A DNA stretch of 15,636 nt, taken from the NCBI RefSeq assembly GCF_045124755.1, contig NZ_JBGVMK010000213.1; one strand, 5' to 3'. The notes beneath the pieces were generated by a model, which was not told the DNA's origin, searched no databases, and worked only from the letters and a program-made list of their open reading frames with translations. Below are positions 6,421 through 14,424 of the stretch, piece after piece. The DNA comes from Succinimonas sp045124755 (lineage in GTDB: Bacteria > Pseudomonadota > Gammaproteobacteria > Enterobacterales > Succinivibrionaceae). Each line of letters starts with the position of its first letter. Position 1 is the stretch's first letter. A program made the translations under genes and the position numbers.

Positions 6421-7755
6421 ATGGGTATGAAGAATTCATTCAAAAGCGCATTGTTTTGTTCCCTTTTGGGATTGTCCGGTATTTCTCTGGCCGGAGGTTA
6501 TACCTATAAGGTTCCTTTTGACGGTGATTATGACGCGGCTTATTCTAAGGCCTTCAAGAGGATGGTCACTGATGTCAGCAGCGGAGCCACGGATCCTAAT
6601 TCTCTCAGTGTGAATATTCAGTCCCTGATTGCTTCAGAGGACATTTCCATGGATGGCTCGGAATATATCATTGTTTTTGACGAAGCCAAGATTAAGAGAC
6701 TCATTTCCCGGGGTGATATTTCTGTATGGAGAGGCCTGAGTCAGCCTCTGGTGGCTTGGGTGCTTCTGGGACTTCCTGAAACCGATGATCTGGGAGAGCA
6801 GAAATACAAGACTTCATTTATCACTGACGCCGAAGATCAGTTTCTTGCCGAGCTTAAAAAGGCCGGTTCCAGAAACGGGGTAAATCTTCTGATTCCGCTT
6901 TTTGATCTTGACGACATGGCTGATCTCCGGGCTTCCGATGTGATGCTTTCAGATTCTGAGAAGGCCGGCAGGGCTTCTCAGAAGTACAGCTCAGGTTATG
7001 CTCTTCTGGGAGTGCTGAGTCCGGAACCTGGCGGGCAGTATCAGTTTGCCTATCATATTGTGAATATTACCCAGAAATCAGAGGTTTTATCTAACTCCGT
7101 TTTTGGAAGTCTTTCTCAGGTGGCGGTGCGGTTTTATCAGGATCTTAAAAACAATTCTGCGCTGTTTTCTGCCAAAACAGTCAGGGACGAAAGCAGTAAC
7201 CCCGGCCGTGATAATAGCTCTGATACCAGTGAAGTTCCGGGATACTCTCATGTGGAGGCTCTGGGACTGGGAAAACAGGATGACGGTTCATACCGGGTTC
7301 TGGTACAGGGTGCGGTGAACTTTTCTATCATGAAGCAGATAAAGGATGACCTTTACGATAAGGGCTTTCAGTCGGTAAGTATTGCTGAGGTGAAGGGCGG
7401 GGATGTAGTTTTCTTGCTGAAGCCTGCCAAGGACATGGTGTTGGATGAAGCGATAGCTCAGGAGAAGGTACTGGTTAACAGAACTCAGTATGTCTATCTC
7501 TATAACCCACGGGCCTACGGTCGTAACAGCTCCGGTGCTTCCGGAAACAGCGCTGGATACTCCGGAGACAGCAATACCCGTTCTGATGACGGAGATTTGA
7601 CCAGCACTTCCCGGAACGGCAATGATGACGCCGGATCCGGCGTTTCATACGATGAGGCCGCAAGGGAACTCAGGGAGCGTTATAAGCGTGATTCCGGCGG
7701 TTATCCGAACCCCAACAACAGACTCCATACCGGGGGAGGCGTTGTAGAACGTTGA
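6421..7755 (+). CDS. DUF2066-family exported protein
   Basis: A 444-aa protein with an N-terminal signal peptide (MKNSFKSALFCSLLGLSGIS, cleavage likely after SLA). It probably belongs to DUF2066, a family of unknown function typically encoded beside hda and purM in gammaproteobacteria. A block near residues 26-60 (YKVPFDGDYDAAYSKAFKRM) fits the repeated-helix start of DUF2066 domains, and SEYIIVFDEAKIKRLI and QPLVAWVLLG resemble the family's central strand pattern. The C-terminal 80 residues are low complexity (Gly/Ser/Asn/Asp), ending in a basic/proline-rich tail. The start could be ATG 6421 or the in-frame ATG 6427; neither has a clear Shine-Dalgarno site. hda starts 25 bp after the stop, indicating an operon. 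The function is unknown. Confidence 0.75.
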   Translation: MGMKNSFKSALFCSLLGLSGISLAGGYTYKVPFDGDYDAAYSKAFKRMVTDVSSGATDPNSLSVNIQSLIASEDISMDGSEYIIVFDEAKIKRLISRGDISVWRGLSQPLVAWVLLGLPETDDLGEQKYKTSFITDAEDQFLAELKKAGSRNGVNLLIPLFDLDDMADLRASDVMLSDSEKAGRASQKYSSGYALLGVLSPEPGGQYQFAYHIVNITQKSEVLSNSVFGSLSQVAVRFYQDLKNNSALFSAKTVRDESSNPGRDNSSDTSEVPGYSHVEALGLGKQDDGSYRVLVQGAVNFSIMKQIKDDLYDKGFQSVSIAEVKGGDVVFLLKPAKDMVLDEAIAQEKVLVNRTQYVYLYNPRAYGRNSSGASGNSAGYSGDSNTRSDDGDLTSTSRNGNDDAGSGVSYDEAARELRERYKRDSGGYPNPNNRLHTGGGVVER

Positions 7756-7780
7756 TCTGTTAGAGGCAGGCAGGCGGAAT

Positions 7781-8560
7781 ATGGCGAAGAATAGTTCTGA
7801 AATTACAGAAAGCGGCATGCAGCTGCCCCTGACTCTTTCATTTGGGGCAGGGATTTCCATGGATTCGTTCTGTGTGTGTCCGTCCAATGTTGCTGCCTAC
7901 AACTACATGAACGAATCGGTTAATACGGCTCGGGAAGAAAGGCGTTTTCTATATCTTTACGGCCCTTCCGGCAGCGGCAAAACCCACCTCATTAAAGGAG
8001 CCACCCTGCGAGCGGAGGCAATGGGCATGCATGCCACCGTTCTGGATATGGCCAAAGTAAGTGAGTTTGACTGGGATTCCATGTATACCATGATGGTAGG
8101 AGTGGAAAGCTATGATGTCATTCTTTTGGATAATATTGATGCCATTGCCGGTAACAGTGATCTCGAAGCTGAAATTTTCAGCCTTTATAACCGCTGGCTG
8201 GGGGAGCCCTCCGGTTTTTTGGCGGTAGCTTCTCACGAATCCCCTACCAAATCCGGTTTTGGGAAGAGGGATCTTATTTCCCGGTTTTCTTCAGGGGTAA
8301 CGCTTTCCGTAGACTGCCTTCCCCCGGAAATGTTTCCAGAGATGCTGATGCGGCGGGAGAAGGCAAAAGGGGGCATTCTTCCGGCTTCCCGGGCGGAGCA
8401 GATTTCCCGCCGGGTGGACAACATCAGGGATGCAGTGAAAGCTGTGGATCTTATTGATGATACCAGCATTGCCAATAAGAAGGGTGTTACCAAAAATCTG
8501 GTGAATCAAGTATTGGATCGGCTTTTTAAGAAGGAAGATGACAAAAGCAAGATCTTCTGA
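7781..8560 (+). CDS. hda: DnaA regulatory inactivator Hda
   Basis: Hda binds the DNA-loaded beta clamp and stimulates ATP hydrolysis by DnaA, preventing re-initiation. The 259-aa product carries the clamp-binding motif QLPLTL (14-19) near the N-terminus, then a single DnaA-type AAA+ domain: Walker A GPSGSGKTH (61-69), Walker B VILLDNID (113-120), a sensor-1-like strand LAVASHESP (147-155), and the box VII segment RDLISRF (163-169) carrying the arginine finger. There is no DnaA domain IV, so it is Hda rather than DnaA. It is slightly longer than E. coli Hda (about 233 aa), mainly at both ends. It follows the DUF2066 gene by 25 bp, with GGCGG before the ATG. Confidence 0.93.
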   Translation: MAKNSSEITESGMQLPLTLSFGAGISMDSFCVCPSNVAAYNYMNESVNTAREERRFLYLYGPSGSGKTHLIKGATLRAEAMGMHATVLDMAKVSEFDWDSMYTMMVGVESYDVILLDNIDAIAGNSDLEAEIFSLYNRWLGEPSGFLAVASHESPTKSGFGKRDLISRFSSGVTLSVDCLPPEMFPEMLMRREKAKGGILPASRAEQISRRVDNIRDAVKAVDLIDDTSIANKKGVTKNLVNQVLDRLFKKEDDKSKIF

Positions 8561-8562
8561 TT

Positions 8563-8645
8563 CCGGGTAATTTCCCGGGCTGTTCCATATTCGCAGGTTG
8601 CAACGGCTAATACGGAGCAGCTCGGAAAATACCGACTCTTTTTCA
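8563..8645 (+). terminator. Weak hairpins downstream of hda
   Basis: CCGGG (8563-8567) and CCCGG (8574-8578) form a short stem right after the hda stop but have no T tract. TCGG (8622-8625) and CCGA (8632-8635) form a 4-bp stem followed by CTCTTTTT, a marginal terminator candidate. perM converges from the other side, ending at 8669. Confidence 0.3.
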
Positions 8646-8668
8646 CTTTGACGTTTATCGCTGTTTTA

Positions 8669-10315
8669 TCAGTTTTGCGGTGCATCCTCCTCTAGCTTCG
8701 GCGGTGCTGCGATAGGCACCGGATCCCGCGAGGGCCACATGGTTACCACAGTCTTGATAAATACAGCCAGCGGGATTGCCAGCACGATACCCCAGAAGCC
8801 CCATATTCCGCCGAAGAGAAATACTGATACCAGAATTGAGAAGGTGTCAATTTTCAGGGCTTCCGAGAACAGCATAGGAGTAATGACGTAGGCGTCAACG
8901 ATCTGAAGCACTACATAAACCGACAGCAGGATCAGCATATCGCTGCTGAGACCGAACTGCATAAGCCCCACGCCAATAAGGGGGATGGTAATGATGACAA
9001 TGCCCACGTACGGTACCAAAACGCTGAGACCTATTCCAATGGCAAAAAGCAGAGTATAGTTCAGCCCCATGATTCCCAAAAATATGCCGTTAATTATGGC
9101 GACAATGAAAATGTGGATAATGTTGCCGATAAGGTATTTGGAAATAAGCCTGTTGATTTCTTTCCAAAAGGCTGCTACTTCGTCATAGGCAGAACAATAG
9201 TGGCCGATGAGGTTTAGAAGCCGATCCTTGTCCTTAAGCATGAAAAAAGCGAATATGGGAACAATCAGGAAATACACCGTTATAAAGCTCATGGTGTTCA
9301 TGAAAATAGGCGCGATCTGCTTTATGGCCGGAGTAATAATGTTCTTGAACCATTCTTCCAGATACACTACAGCCGATTTCAGCTGATCCACGGTGACAAT
9401 GTTCTGATAGCTTTCGGGAAGCTTGCCCCTGATTTTATTGAACTGTTCCGTGATCCAGCTCATAGCCTTGTCGTTTTCAGCCTTGTCGATCTCCTCTTTG
9501 GCTTTCTTCTTGTCTTCTGCTGCATCACTCGATAAGACATCTCCTGAAGCTGGGGTTTCTGCCTTTGCTTCATCGCCGATGTTTCCTGATGATTCCGCTT
9601 CTGAACTGTTTGCTTTCAGAGAAGCTGCGTTGTCTGTTGTTTCCGGAGAATCAGGAAGAGGGGTTTCAGGATTTTTATTCTCTGATTTAGCCGAGTCCTG
9701 ATTTTCTGAGAGCGGGGGAGTGTTGGAATCAATCCCGCTATTAAGCACTGCTCCTTGTTTGTTGCTATCTTGTTCCGGATATTCCCTAAGGCTGTTTTCA
9801 GATAATGCCTGCGGCGATCCCTCCTGATTTTCGTCTTTGGCCGGGTTCTCTGTACTGGATGCCTCGCTGCTATTATTGGAGGTATCAGAGGATGTATCCA
9901 TTGAATTCTTGTTCAGTGCCTTGTTTTCGGCGTCCTTGGCTGCAGCTTCTTTTATACTGCCTTTTATGTCTGATGCCGGGGTATTGCTGTTATTTAAGGC
10001 AATGCCGATTTTCTGGGTCATGGCGGTGATTTGCTGCGCTGCCGGCGGTACTACGGCAAACAGGATTCCCGCTACCAGGAGGGCGGCGCTTCCTAATACA
10101 ATCGTGGCGGCAAAGGTACGGCTGACACCGTGCCTTACCAGAAATGACACCGGCCTTTCAAAAATAAAGGCCAGCACCAGAGCGGCAATCAAAGGCCCGA
10201 AAACTCCGCTGCCATAGTACACCAGAAGAAAAATTGTTATGAACTGGAGTAATAGAACAGCGCTGGGCGGATTCGAAAGATTGCGAAAATACCACTTTTT
10301 GATAAATTCAAACAT
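8669..10315 (-). CDS. perM: AI-2E/PerM family transporter with large periplasmic-type insert
   Basis: A PerM/AI-2E family (UPF0118) membrane protein, predicted as an exporter or permease of unknown substrate. At 548 aa it is far longer than the usual 350 or so. The N-terminal helix pair (about 18-52 and 66-92) and the C-terminal block of helices (about 340-362 and 395-525, including FFMLKDKDRLLNLIG and PYVGIVIITIPLIGVGLMQFG) fit the family. Between them, residues 110-285 form a low-complexity insert rich in Ser, Asn, Glu, Asp and Lys with no hydrophobic segment, ending in a charged coil (KKKAKEEIDKAENDK). The family's usual soluble loop lies in this position. Proximity to hda matches E. coli synteny. 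Start ATG has a weak AAGTGAG site. The AI-2 transport role of family members is not established for PerM. Confidence 0.85.
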   Translation of the reverse strand: MFEFIKKWYFRNLSNPPSAVLLLQFITIFLLVYYGSGVFGPLIAALVLAFIFERPVSFLVRHGVSRTFAATIVLGSAALLVAGILFAVVPPAAQQITAMTQKIGIALNNSNTPASDIKGSIKEAAAKDAENKALNKNSMDTSSDTSNNSSEASSTENPAKDENQEGSPQALSENSLREYPEQDSNKQGAVLNSGIDSNTPPLSENQDSAKSENKNPETPLPDSPETTDNAASLKANSSEAESSGNIGDEAKAETPASGDVLSSDAAEDKKKAKEEIDKAENDKAMSWITEQFNKIRGKLPESYQNIVTVDQLKSAVVYLEEWFKNIITPAIKQIAPIFMNTMSFITVYFLIVPIFAFFMLKDKDRLLNLIGHYCSAYDEVAAFWKEINRLISKYLIGNIIHIFIVAIINGIFLGIMGLNYTLLFAIGIGLSVLVPYVGIVIITIPLIGVGLMQFGLSSDMLILLSVYVVLQIVDAYVITPMLFSEALKIDTFSILVSVFLFGGIWGFWGIVLAIPLAVFIKTVVTMWPSRDPVPIAAPPKLEEDAPQN

Positions 10316-10896
10316 GTCTCACTTCTTTTGTTTGTTCTTATTTTCTTTAACAATACCGGCAATACCGGAAATAAAACCGGAAAAACGAGGATATGACGTT
10401 ATGCTATCACAAAGCCCCCTTGAGGTGCTAACCGAAAACCGGAAGAAGATAGCCCCGGTGAATTATTTCTTAGTGGGCAGGTCTTGCAGTCTTCATCTGT
10501 TCTGATTTTATGAAGGGCCATAAAAGTGTTTCACTATCTGGACAAAGGCGTACTTTTGCTGAAACACCTGGGACGCAGCAGCAGAGGAAATTTGGACATG
10601 CTTTTGGTATCAAGCTCGCAATAAAGCCGGTTTTGTCTTTTATCCTGTCGGAATTCATCAAAGTATGTCCACACAGGATTGTTACCAAAGGGATTGCTGA
10701 GTAATGATGGATATAATTCCTGTTTCTGCACTCCCGACGTTCTGTGGTAAAGGCAACGAAGGAAAAACTGTCATGTGCTGCGCGGGCTCAATTGGTTGCA
10801 TTTCAATTCAGAGTTTGTTAAATACGATGTCATCGTATGGCACGTGTGCTTTGATTCCGAAATTGCGGGGCAGAATGTATAGTACGAAAGCCAATA
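10316..10896. other. Unassigned region between perM and the IS remnants
   Basis: Short overlapping frames exist on both strands (10470-10731 minus, 10510-10976 plus). Their products are Cys-, Pro- and Ser-rich and show no family motif. Upstream of perM, CCGGTATTG is repeated in tandem on the minus strand. No promoter with good spacing was found for perM. This looks like degraded or non-coding DNA at the junction with the mobile segment. Confidence 0.4.
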
Positions 10897-11352
10897 CTAG
10901 ACGGTGCCCTGGAAAACTTGCTCTATGGGGGCCTCACTGGCAGGCACTGACAATTTTGTCTTGCGTCCCTTTCTAACCCTCTGTTTCAGCATATCCATAT
11001 TAAGCTGAGCATCTTCTCTCAATTTGAGATTGAGGTGTTCAAGAATTTCTCGCTGAGTTTTTGTTATCGAATCCTTCAAATGCCATCCGTCTTTTGCTTT
11101 GTAAAACTTAATTTCTTCAAGTTCTTTAATTGCTGTTGTTGTTGATATTGAATTTTCTTTAAGATATTGTTCAAGTCTTCTGGTAAAAACTCTTCTTAAT
11201 ATAAGGGCAACAAACATAATAAAAAGTTTGCCTTCTACCTGTTTATCTCCATGAACATGAAGACGTTTGTCACTCAATCCATTTTTAGTGGTATCAAAGC
11301 AATCTTCAACTGACTCTTTTGAACGGTATATTTTCAGCGTTTCCCCCGCCGT
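10897..11352 (-). pseudogene. C-terminal fragment of IS4/IS1634-type transposase
   Basis: The open frame has no genuine start: it is bounded upstream by an in-frame TAA (11353-11355). It reads KIYRSKESVEDCFDTTKNGL, then SDKRLHVHGDKQVEGKLF and IMFVALILRRVF. This matches the C-terminal end of IS4/IS1634-like DDE transposases, including the E(6)K part of the YREK signature (VED...K). The first two catalytic aspartates and about two thirds of the protein are missing, so it cannot be active. An ATG at 11277 would yield 126 aa but is internal. The upstream break is close to 11340-11352, near the 78-nt hairpin, suggesting a later element arrived there. Confidence 0.75.
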
Positions 11353-11391
11353 TTAGCAAAGTTTAGAATAAAACTAGGTTGATAGGAAGGA

Positions 11392-11469
11392 CGTAGTTTT
11401 TAGACGGACGGTTGGCAGGGGTGGGGGGCTAGCCCCCACCCAGGGCAAAGCTCCCGTCTAAAAACTACG
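11392..11469. repeat. 78-nt long hairpin with perfect 16-bp arms
   Basis: CGTAGTTTTTAGACGG (11392-11407) and CCGTCTAAAAACTACG (11454-11469) are exact reverse complements. Inside, GGGTGGGG and CCCCCACCC flank a CTAG centre (about 11419-11441), so the whole segment can fold into a nearly continuous stem. It lies between the two transposase fragments. It could be the end structure of the IS3-type element, two abutted element ends, or a miniature element; no T tract supports a terminator. Confidence 0.65.
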
Positions 11470-11489
11470 GCCATACTGTCAATCACGTT

Positions 11490-11511
11490 CCCGGAACTTC
11501 CTCATTCCGGG
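11490..11511. repeat. Short perfect hairpin
   Basis: CCCGGAA (11490-11496) and TTCCGGG (11505-11511) form a 7-bp perfect stem with an 8-base loop, about 20 bp after the 78-nt hairpin and before the IS3-type frame. Hairpins upstream of transposase genes can limit read-through expression; no such role is demonstrated here. Confidence 0.4.
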
Positions 11512-11571
11512 CTACACCCAGCTACAGGGCCATTATACCCCGCAGGCCAAAGCTGGTGAGCAAGATAATAG

Positions 11572-12135
11572 CTTAGAGGGACAAAATCCGCGAGCAGAAT
11601 TGGGACATATTACCTGGGCTTAGACAAGAAGAACAGAATTCCGGTAAACAAGCTGTCAGATGCGGAGATTCAGCAAATCATTGATGAATTCAATAACAGG
11701 AAAGAACAGGGGGTGGAAAGCATTACAGCGTATAGCATTGCATACAGCCTCATGGACAAGGGAGAATATGTAGCCTCCCCTTCAACCATAGCCCGCTATA
11801 TAAGGGCCTATATGCTTGAGATTACCCCGTCTCTGGCAGAACGGCAAATTGCTGATGAAGGGCTGGAAAAGCATCACGTCAGCACAGGGGCCATGCCGGA
11901 GGGGGTTGCAACAGGACCGAATACTGTATGGGTGGCTGATACTACCTACCTGAATACTGATATCAAAGGCAAGTATTATTACCTGCTGACCATCATGGAT
12001 CTTTACAGCAGAAAGATCGTCCACTGGGAGATCGTAGAACGGGAAGAAGCGATATCATGGGAAAGATGCCTTCAGCAAGCCTTAATCAGAGAACGCATTG
12101 CGGATCCCTCAAAAATCCAGTTTCATACTGATTAG
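11572..12135 (+). pseudogene. IS3-family transposase (OrfB) fragment
   Basis: The frame opens after stops at 11557-11571 and reads PVNKLSDAEIQQIIDEFNNR, then the rve integrase core: GPNTVWVADTTYL, containing the first catalytic Asp (WVAD), and YYYLLTIMDLYSRKIVHWE. It ends QFHTD followed by TAG, exactly at the second catalytic Asp, where family members continue with Asn-Gly. The rest of the core, with the catalytic Glu, is absent, and there is no OrfA upstream. The first in-frame start is GTG 11713, which is internal to the domain. The RIT element begins within 30 bp, so its arrival probably truncated this gene; the missing part is not seen on the far side within the window. Confidence 0.8.
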
Positions 12136-12164
12136 GCCGAAGAAAAAACTACGCCGAAGTTTGT

Positions 12165-12215
12165 GCTTAATGCTTCTATAATGCCGATATCATCATTTTT
12201 TTCGGCATAGTATTT
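12165..12215 (+). repeat. RIT left inverted repeat, 51 bp
   Basis: It begins GCTTAATGCTTCTATAATGC and ends CGGCATAGTATTT. It contains an internal dyad, ATGCCGA...TCGGCAT, with a T-rich spacer, so each end may hold two recombinase-binding half-sites. It matches the reverse complement of 15448-15498 except at one base. Confidence 0.88.
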
Positions 12216-12246
12216 TTTATAATTGAAGTGCCACTTATTCTAACAG

Positions 12247-12252
12247 AGGAGG
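12247..12252 (+). promoter_or_regulatory. Ribosome binding site of ritA
   Basis: A full AGGAGG stands 10 bases before the ATG at 12263 and fixes the start of the first recombinase. Confidence 0.7.
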
Positions 12253-12262
12253 CTCTTCAATT

Positions 12263-13462
12263 ATGACGATTGAAACCATCTGTAACCTGTTGTTGGCTGC
12301 GCTGGCTGAAGCAGGTCTGAAAGAGAGTACGCTCTTTTTCTACAAGGGAGCTGTCCGCAGATTCAAAACATTCTGCCGTGAAAGGAATGTGGTGGATTAT
12401 ACACCTGAAATCGGCAAGGCTTATGCTGATGACGTAATCAGCAAAAAAACAGGGAGATATAGCAGAGCTAGATACCACAGGCAAGGGAGATTATCAAGGC
12501 TGCTCACCTCTTACTACAATACCGGCAAATTTGATATTTCCGTCATGAAACGAGGAAAACAGGAGCCATCAAACGATACACTAAAAGTACTGTATCGGGA
12601 GTATGAATCGCATTTACGCAAACAGTACTCTAACGAAAACACTGTGTTATTTTATGCATACGGGGTGTTATGTCTTTTCAAATATCTCGAATCGATTCAT
12701 CTGTACAAGATTGGGGAAATAACCTCAGACATCATTGTTGACTACATCAAGACAACCAATCAAAATAGACAGATCGCAATCATTTGTGGATTAAAACGGT
12801 ATTTCATATTCATTAATCGACAGGATTTGTTTGATATTGTTGATGGGATGAAAGTATACCGAAAGAAACGGATCATTCCAGTGCTAAGCGATGCCGAAAT
12901 TCAGAAAATCACTGATGCCATTCGGTCGGGAGCAATCTCAAACAGGGATGCTGCCATTGTGCTTTTCGGGCTTACGACGGGTATCAGGGCAATCGATTTG
13001 ATAAACCTCAGGCTTTCTAACATTGACTGGGACAATGAAACAATCTCTTTTAAGCAATCGAAAACAGGCAATTACGTTACTCTCCCTTTGTCTGTTTCTT
13101 TGGGAAATGCTATTGCCAAATATCTCTGCAAAGAGAGACCTGATGCAGGGAATGATTACCTGTTTGTAAGAAAGGTTGCCCCATTTTATCCATTGGCAGT
13201 ACATACATCCTGTTATGCCATAGTAAAGTCGGTTTTTAAAATTGCAGGAATCCGCAATGGTGTGCAGATTTTTGGAATGCATATGCTTCGTCACAATGCG
13301 GCATCGTCGATGGTTAAAAATGAAATTCCCATATCAACTATCGCTGCAATTTTAGGACATGCCGACATAAATTCAACTGACGTTTACATAACCACAGATG
13401 AGAAGAAACTTCGTGAATGCGTGCTCCCCATGACGGGCATTTCAAAGGAGGTGTTCTCATGA
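12263..13462 (+). CDS. ritA: Tyrosine recombinase, first of the RIT trio
   Basis: A 399-aa site-specific tyrosine recombinase, expected to cut and rejoin DNA through a covalent 3'-phosphotyrosine. The N-terminal part (to about 210) contains two helical SAM-like DNA-binding stretches. The catalytic domain has TTGIRAIDLINLRL (Arg242), a beta-hairpin region with FKQSKTGNYVTLPL carrying the likely Lys, HMLRH (His340, Arg343), LGHADINSTDVYI (His366) and the nucleophile Tyr375. All key residues are present, so it should be active. AGGAGG precedes the ATG. Its stop overlaps the next gene's start (ATGA), so translation of the two is coupled. The base composition is more AT-rich than the neighbouring chromosome. 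Confidence 0.87.
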   Translation: MTIETICNLLLAALAEAGLKESTLFFYKGAVRRFKTFCRERNVVDYTPEIGKAYADDVISKKTGRYSRARYHRQGRLSRLLTSYYNTGKFDISVMKRGKQEPSNDTLKVLYREYESHLRKQYSNENTVLFYAYGVLCLFKYLESIHLYKIGEITSDIIVDYIKTTNQNRQIAIICGLKRYFIFINRQDLFDIVDGMKVYRKKRIIPVLSDAEIQKITDAIRSGAISNRDAAIVLFGLTTGIRAIDLINLRLSNIDWDNETISFKQSKTGNYVTLPLSVSLGNAIAKYLCKERPDAGNDYLFVRKVAPFYPLAVHTSCYAIVKSVFKIAGIRNGVQIFGMHMLRHNAASSMVKNEIPISTIAAILGHADINSTDVYITTDEKKLRECVLPMTGISKEVFS

Positions 13463-14424
13463 GAGATTTTGTAAGTAATCTTGCCCGTAAACTTGAAGAC
13501 TTTCTTGATTATAAACACGCGCTTGGCATTAAGTACCATACAGCTAGCTTTTATCTGCTCGAATTTGATGGTTACAATCTTGAACATGGCAACCTAAACA
13601 CGCTAACAAAGGAGATGACCGAGAACTGGGTAATCTGGCACGCAGAAAAAACAGAATCACAAGACAGAAGCTGGATACCGCCAATTAGGGAGTTTGGACG
13701 ATATTTGCAGAGCATTGGCGAGAAGGATGCGTATGTCTTGGATGATAGATTCTCTATCCAAAAATACCATGCTGAGATTTATCTCATGTCAGCAGACGAA
13801 ATTCTGGCATTCTTCAGGGAATGTGATTCTTACGTAATGCGAAGAAAGTTTCCTGGCAGACCTTATGTGTTACCGGCACTTTACAGGTTTTTATATTGCT
13901 GCGGGGTGCGATGTGCCGAGGCCAGAAAACTTAAATGCAAGGATGTCCACCTCAAAGAAGGCTATGTTGACATCCTGGACACAAAATCGCACAGAGATCG
14001 GCGCTTGTATCTCTCTGAGGAACTCATCAGCTATTTATTCAAGTATGATAAGGCCGTGTCGGTATGTTTTCCGGAAAGGGAATATTTCTTTCCTGGATCA
14101 AATGGGGGTATTTGTTCAGCAGACACAGTGTCTTATAATTTCAGAAAAATATGGATTTCTGCCGGTCTAAAACGGGACGGCAAAGTCAAACCGAGAGCAT
14201 ACGATTTCAGACATCACTTTGCCTGTGCCAATATTATGCGGTGGTCGCAGGAAGGTAAGAATGTCAATGCCATGCTTCCATATCTAATGCGATACATGGG
14301 ACATGCTTCGTTGGAGAGCACTTATTATTACATTCATCTCATACCTGATTACTTTCCTCAGTACATCCAGCTCACATCGTCAGCGGAAGCCCTGATACCG
14401 GAGGTAGAAACTTATGAAGTATAA
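13459..14424 (+). CDS. ritB: Tyrosine recombinase, second of the RIT trio
   Basis: A 321-aa recombinase. The start at 13459 is chosen because AAAGGAGGTG lies just upstream and the ATG overlaps the preceding stop; an upstream in-frame ATG (13417) lies inside ritA and lacks such a site. An N-terminal core-binding domain (about 1-95) is followed by a catalytic domain with CCGVRCAEARKL (Arg151), DTKSHRDRRLYL carrying the probable Lys, YDFRHHFA (Arg251), YMGHASLES (His282) and YYYIHL (Tyr291 as nucleophile by spacing). The box II histidine is replaced by Tyr248, so this member may have altered activity. It overlaps ritC by 11 nt. Confidence 0.85.
   Translation: MRDFVSNLARKLEDFLDYKHALGIKYHTASFYLLEFDGYNLEHGNLNTLTKEMTENWVIWHAEKTESQDRSWIPPIREFGRYLQSIGEKDAYVLDDRFSIQKYHAEIYLMSADEILAFFRECDSYVMRRKFPGRPYVLPALYRFLYCCGVRCAEARKLKCKDVHLKEGYVDILDTKSHRDRRLYLSEELISYLFKYDKAVSVCFPEREYFFPGSNGGICSADTVSYNFRKIWISAGLKRDGKVKPRAYDFRHHFACANIMRWSQEGKNVNAMLPYLMRYMGHASLESTYYYIHLIPDYFPQYIQLTSSAEALIPEVETYEV

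Noticed and set aside
10470..10976. Several short frames on both strands between perM and the transposase fragment
   Set aside because: They overlap one another, have odd Cys/Pro/Ser-rich products and no motif or translation signals.
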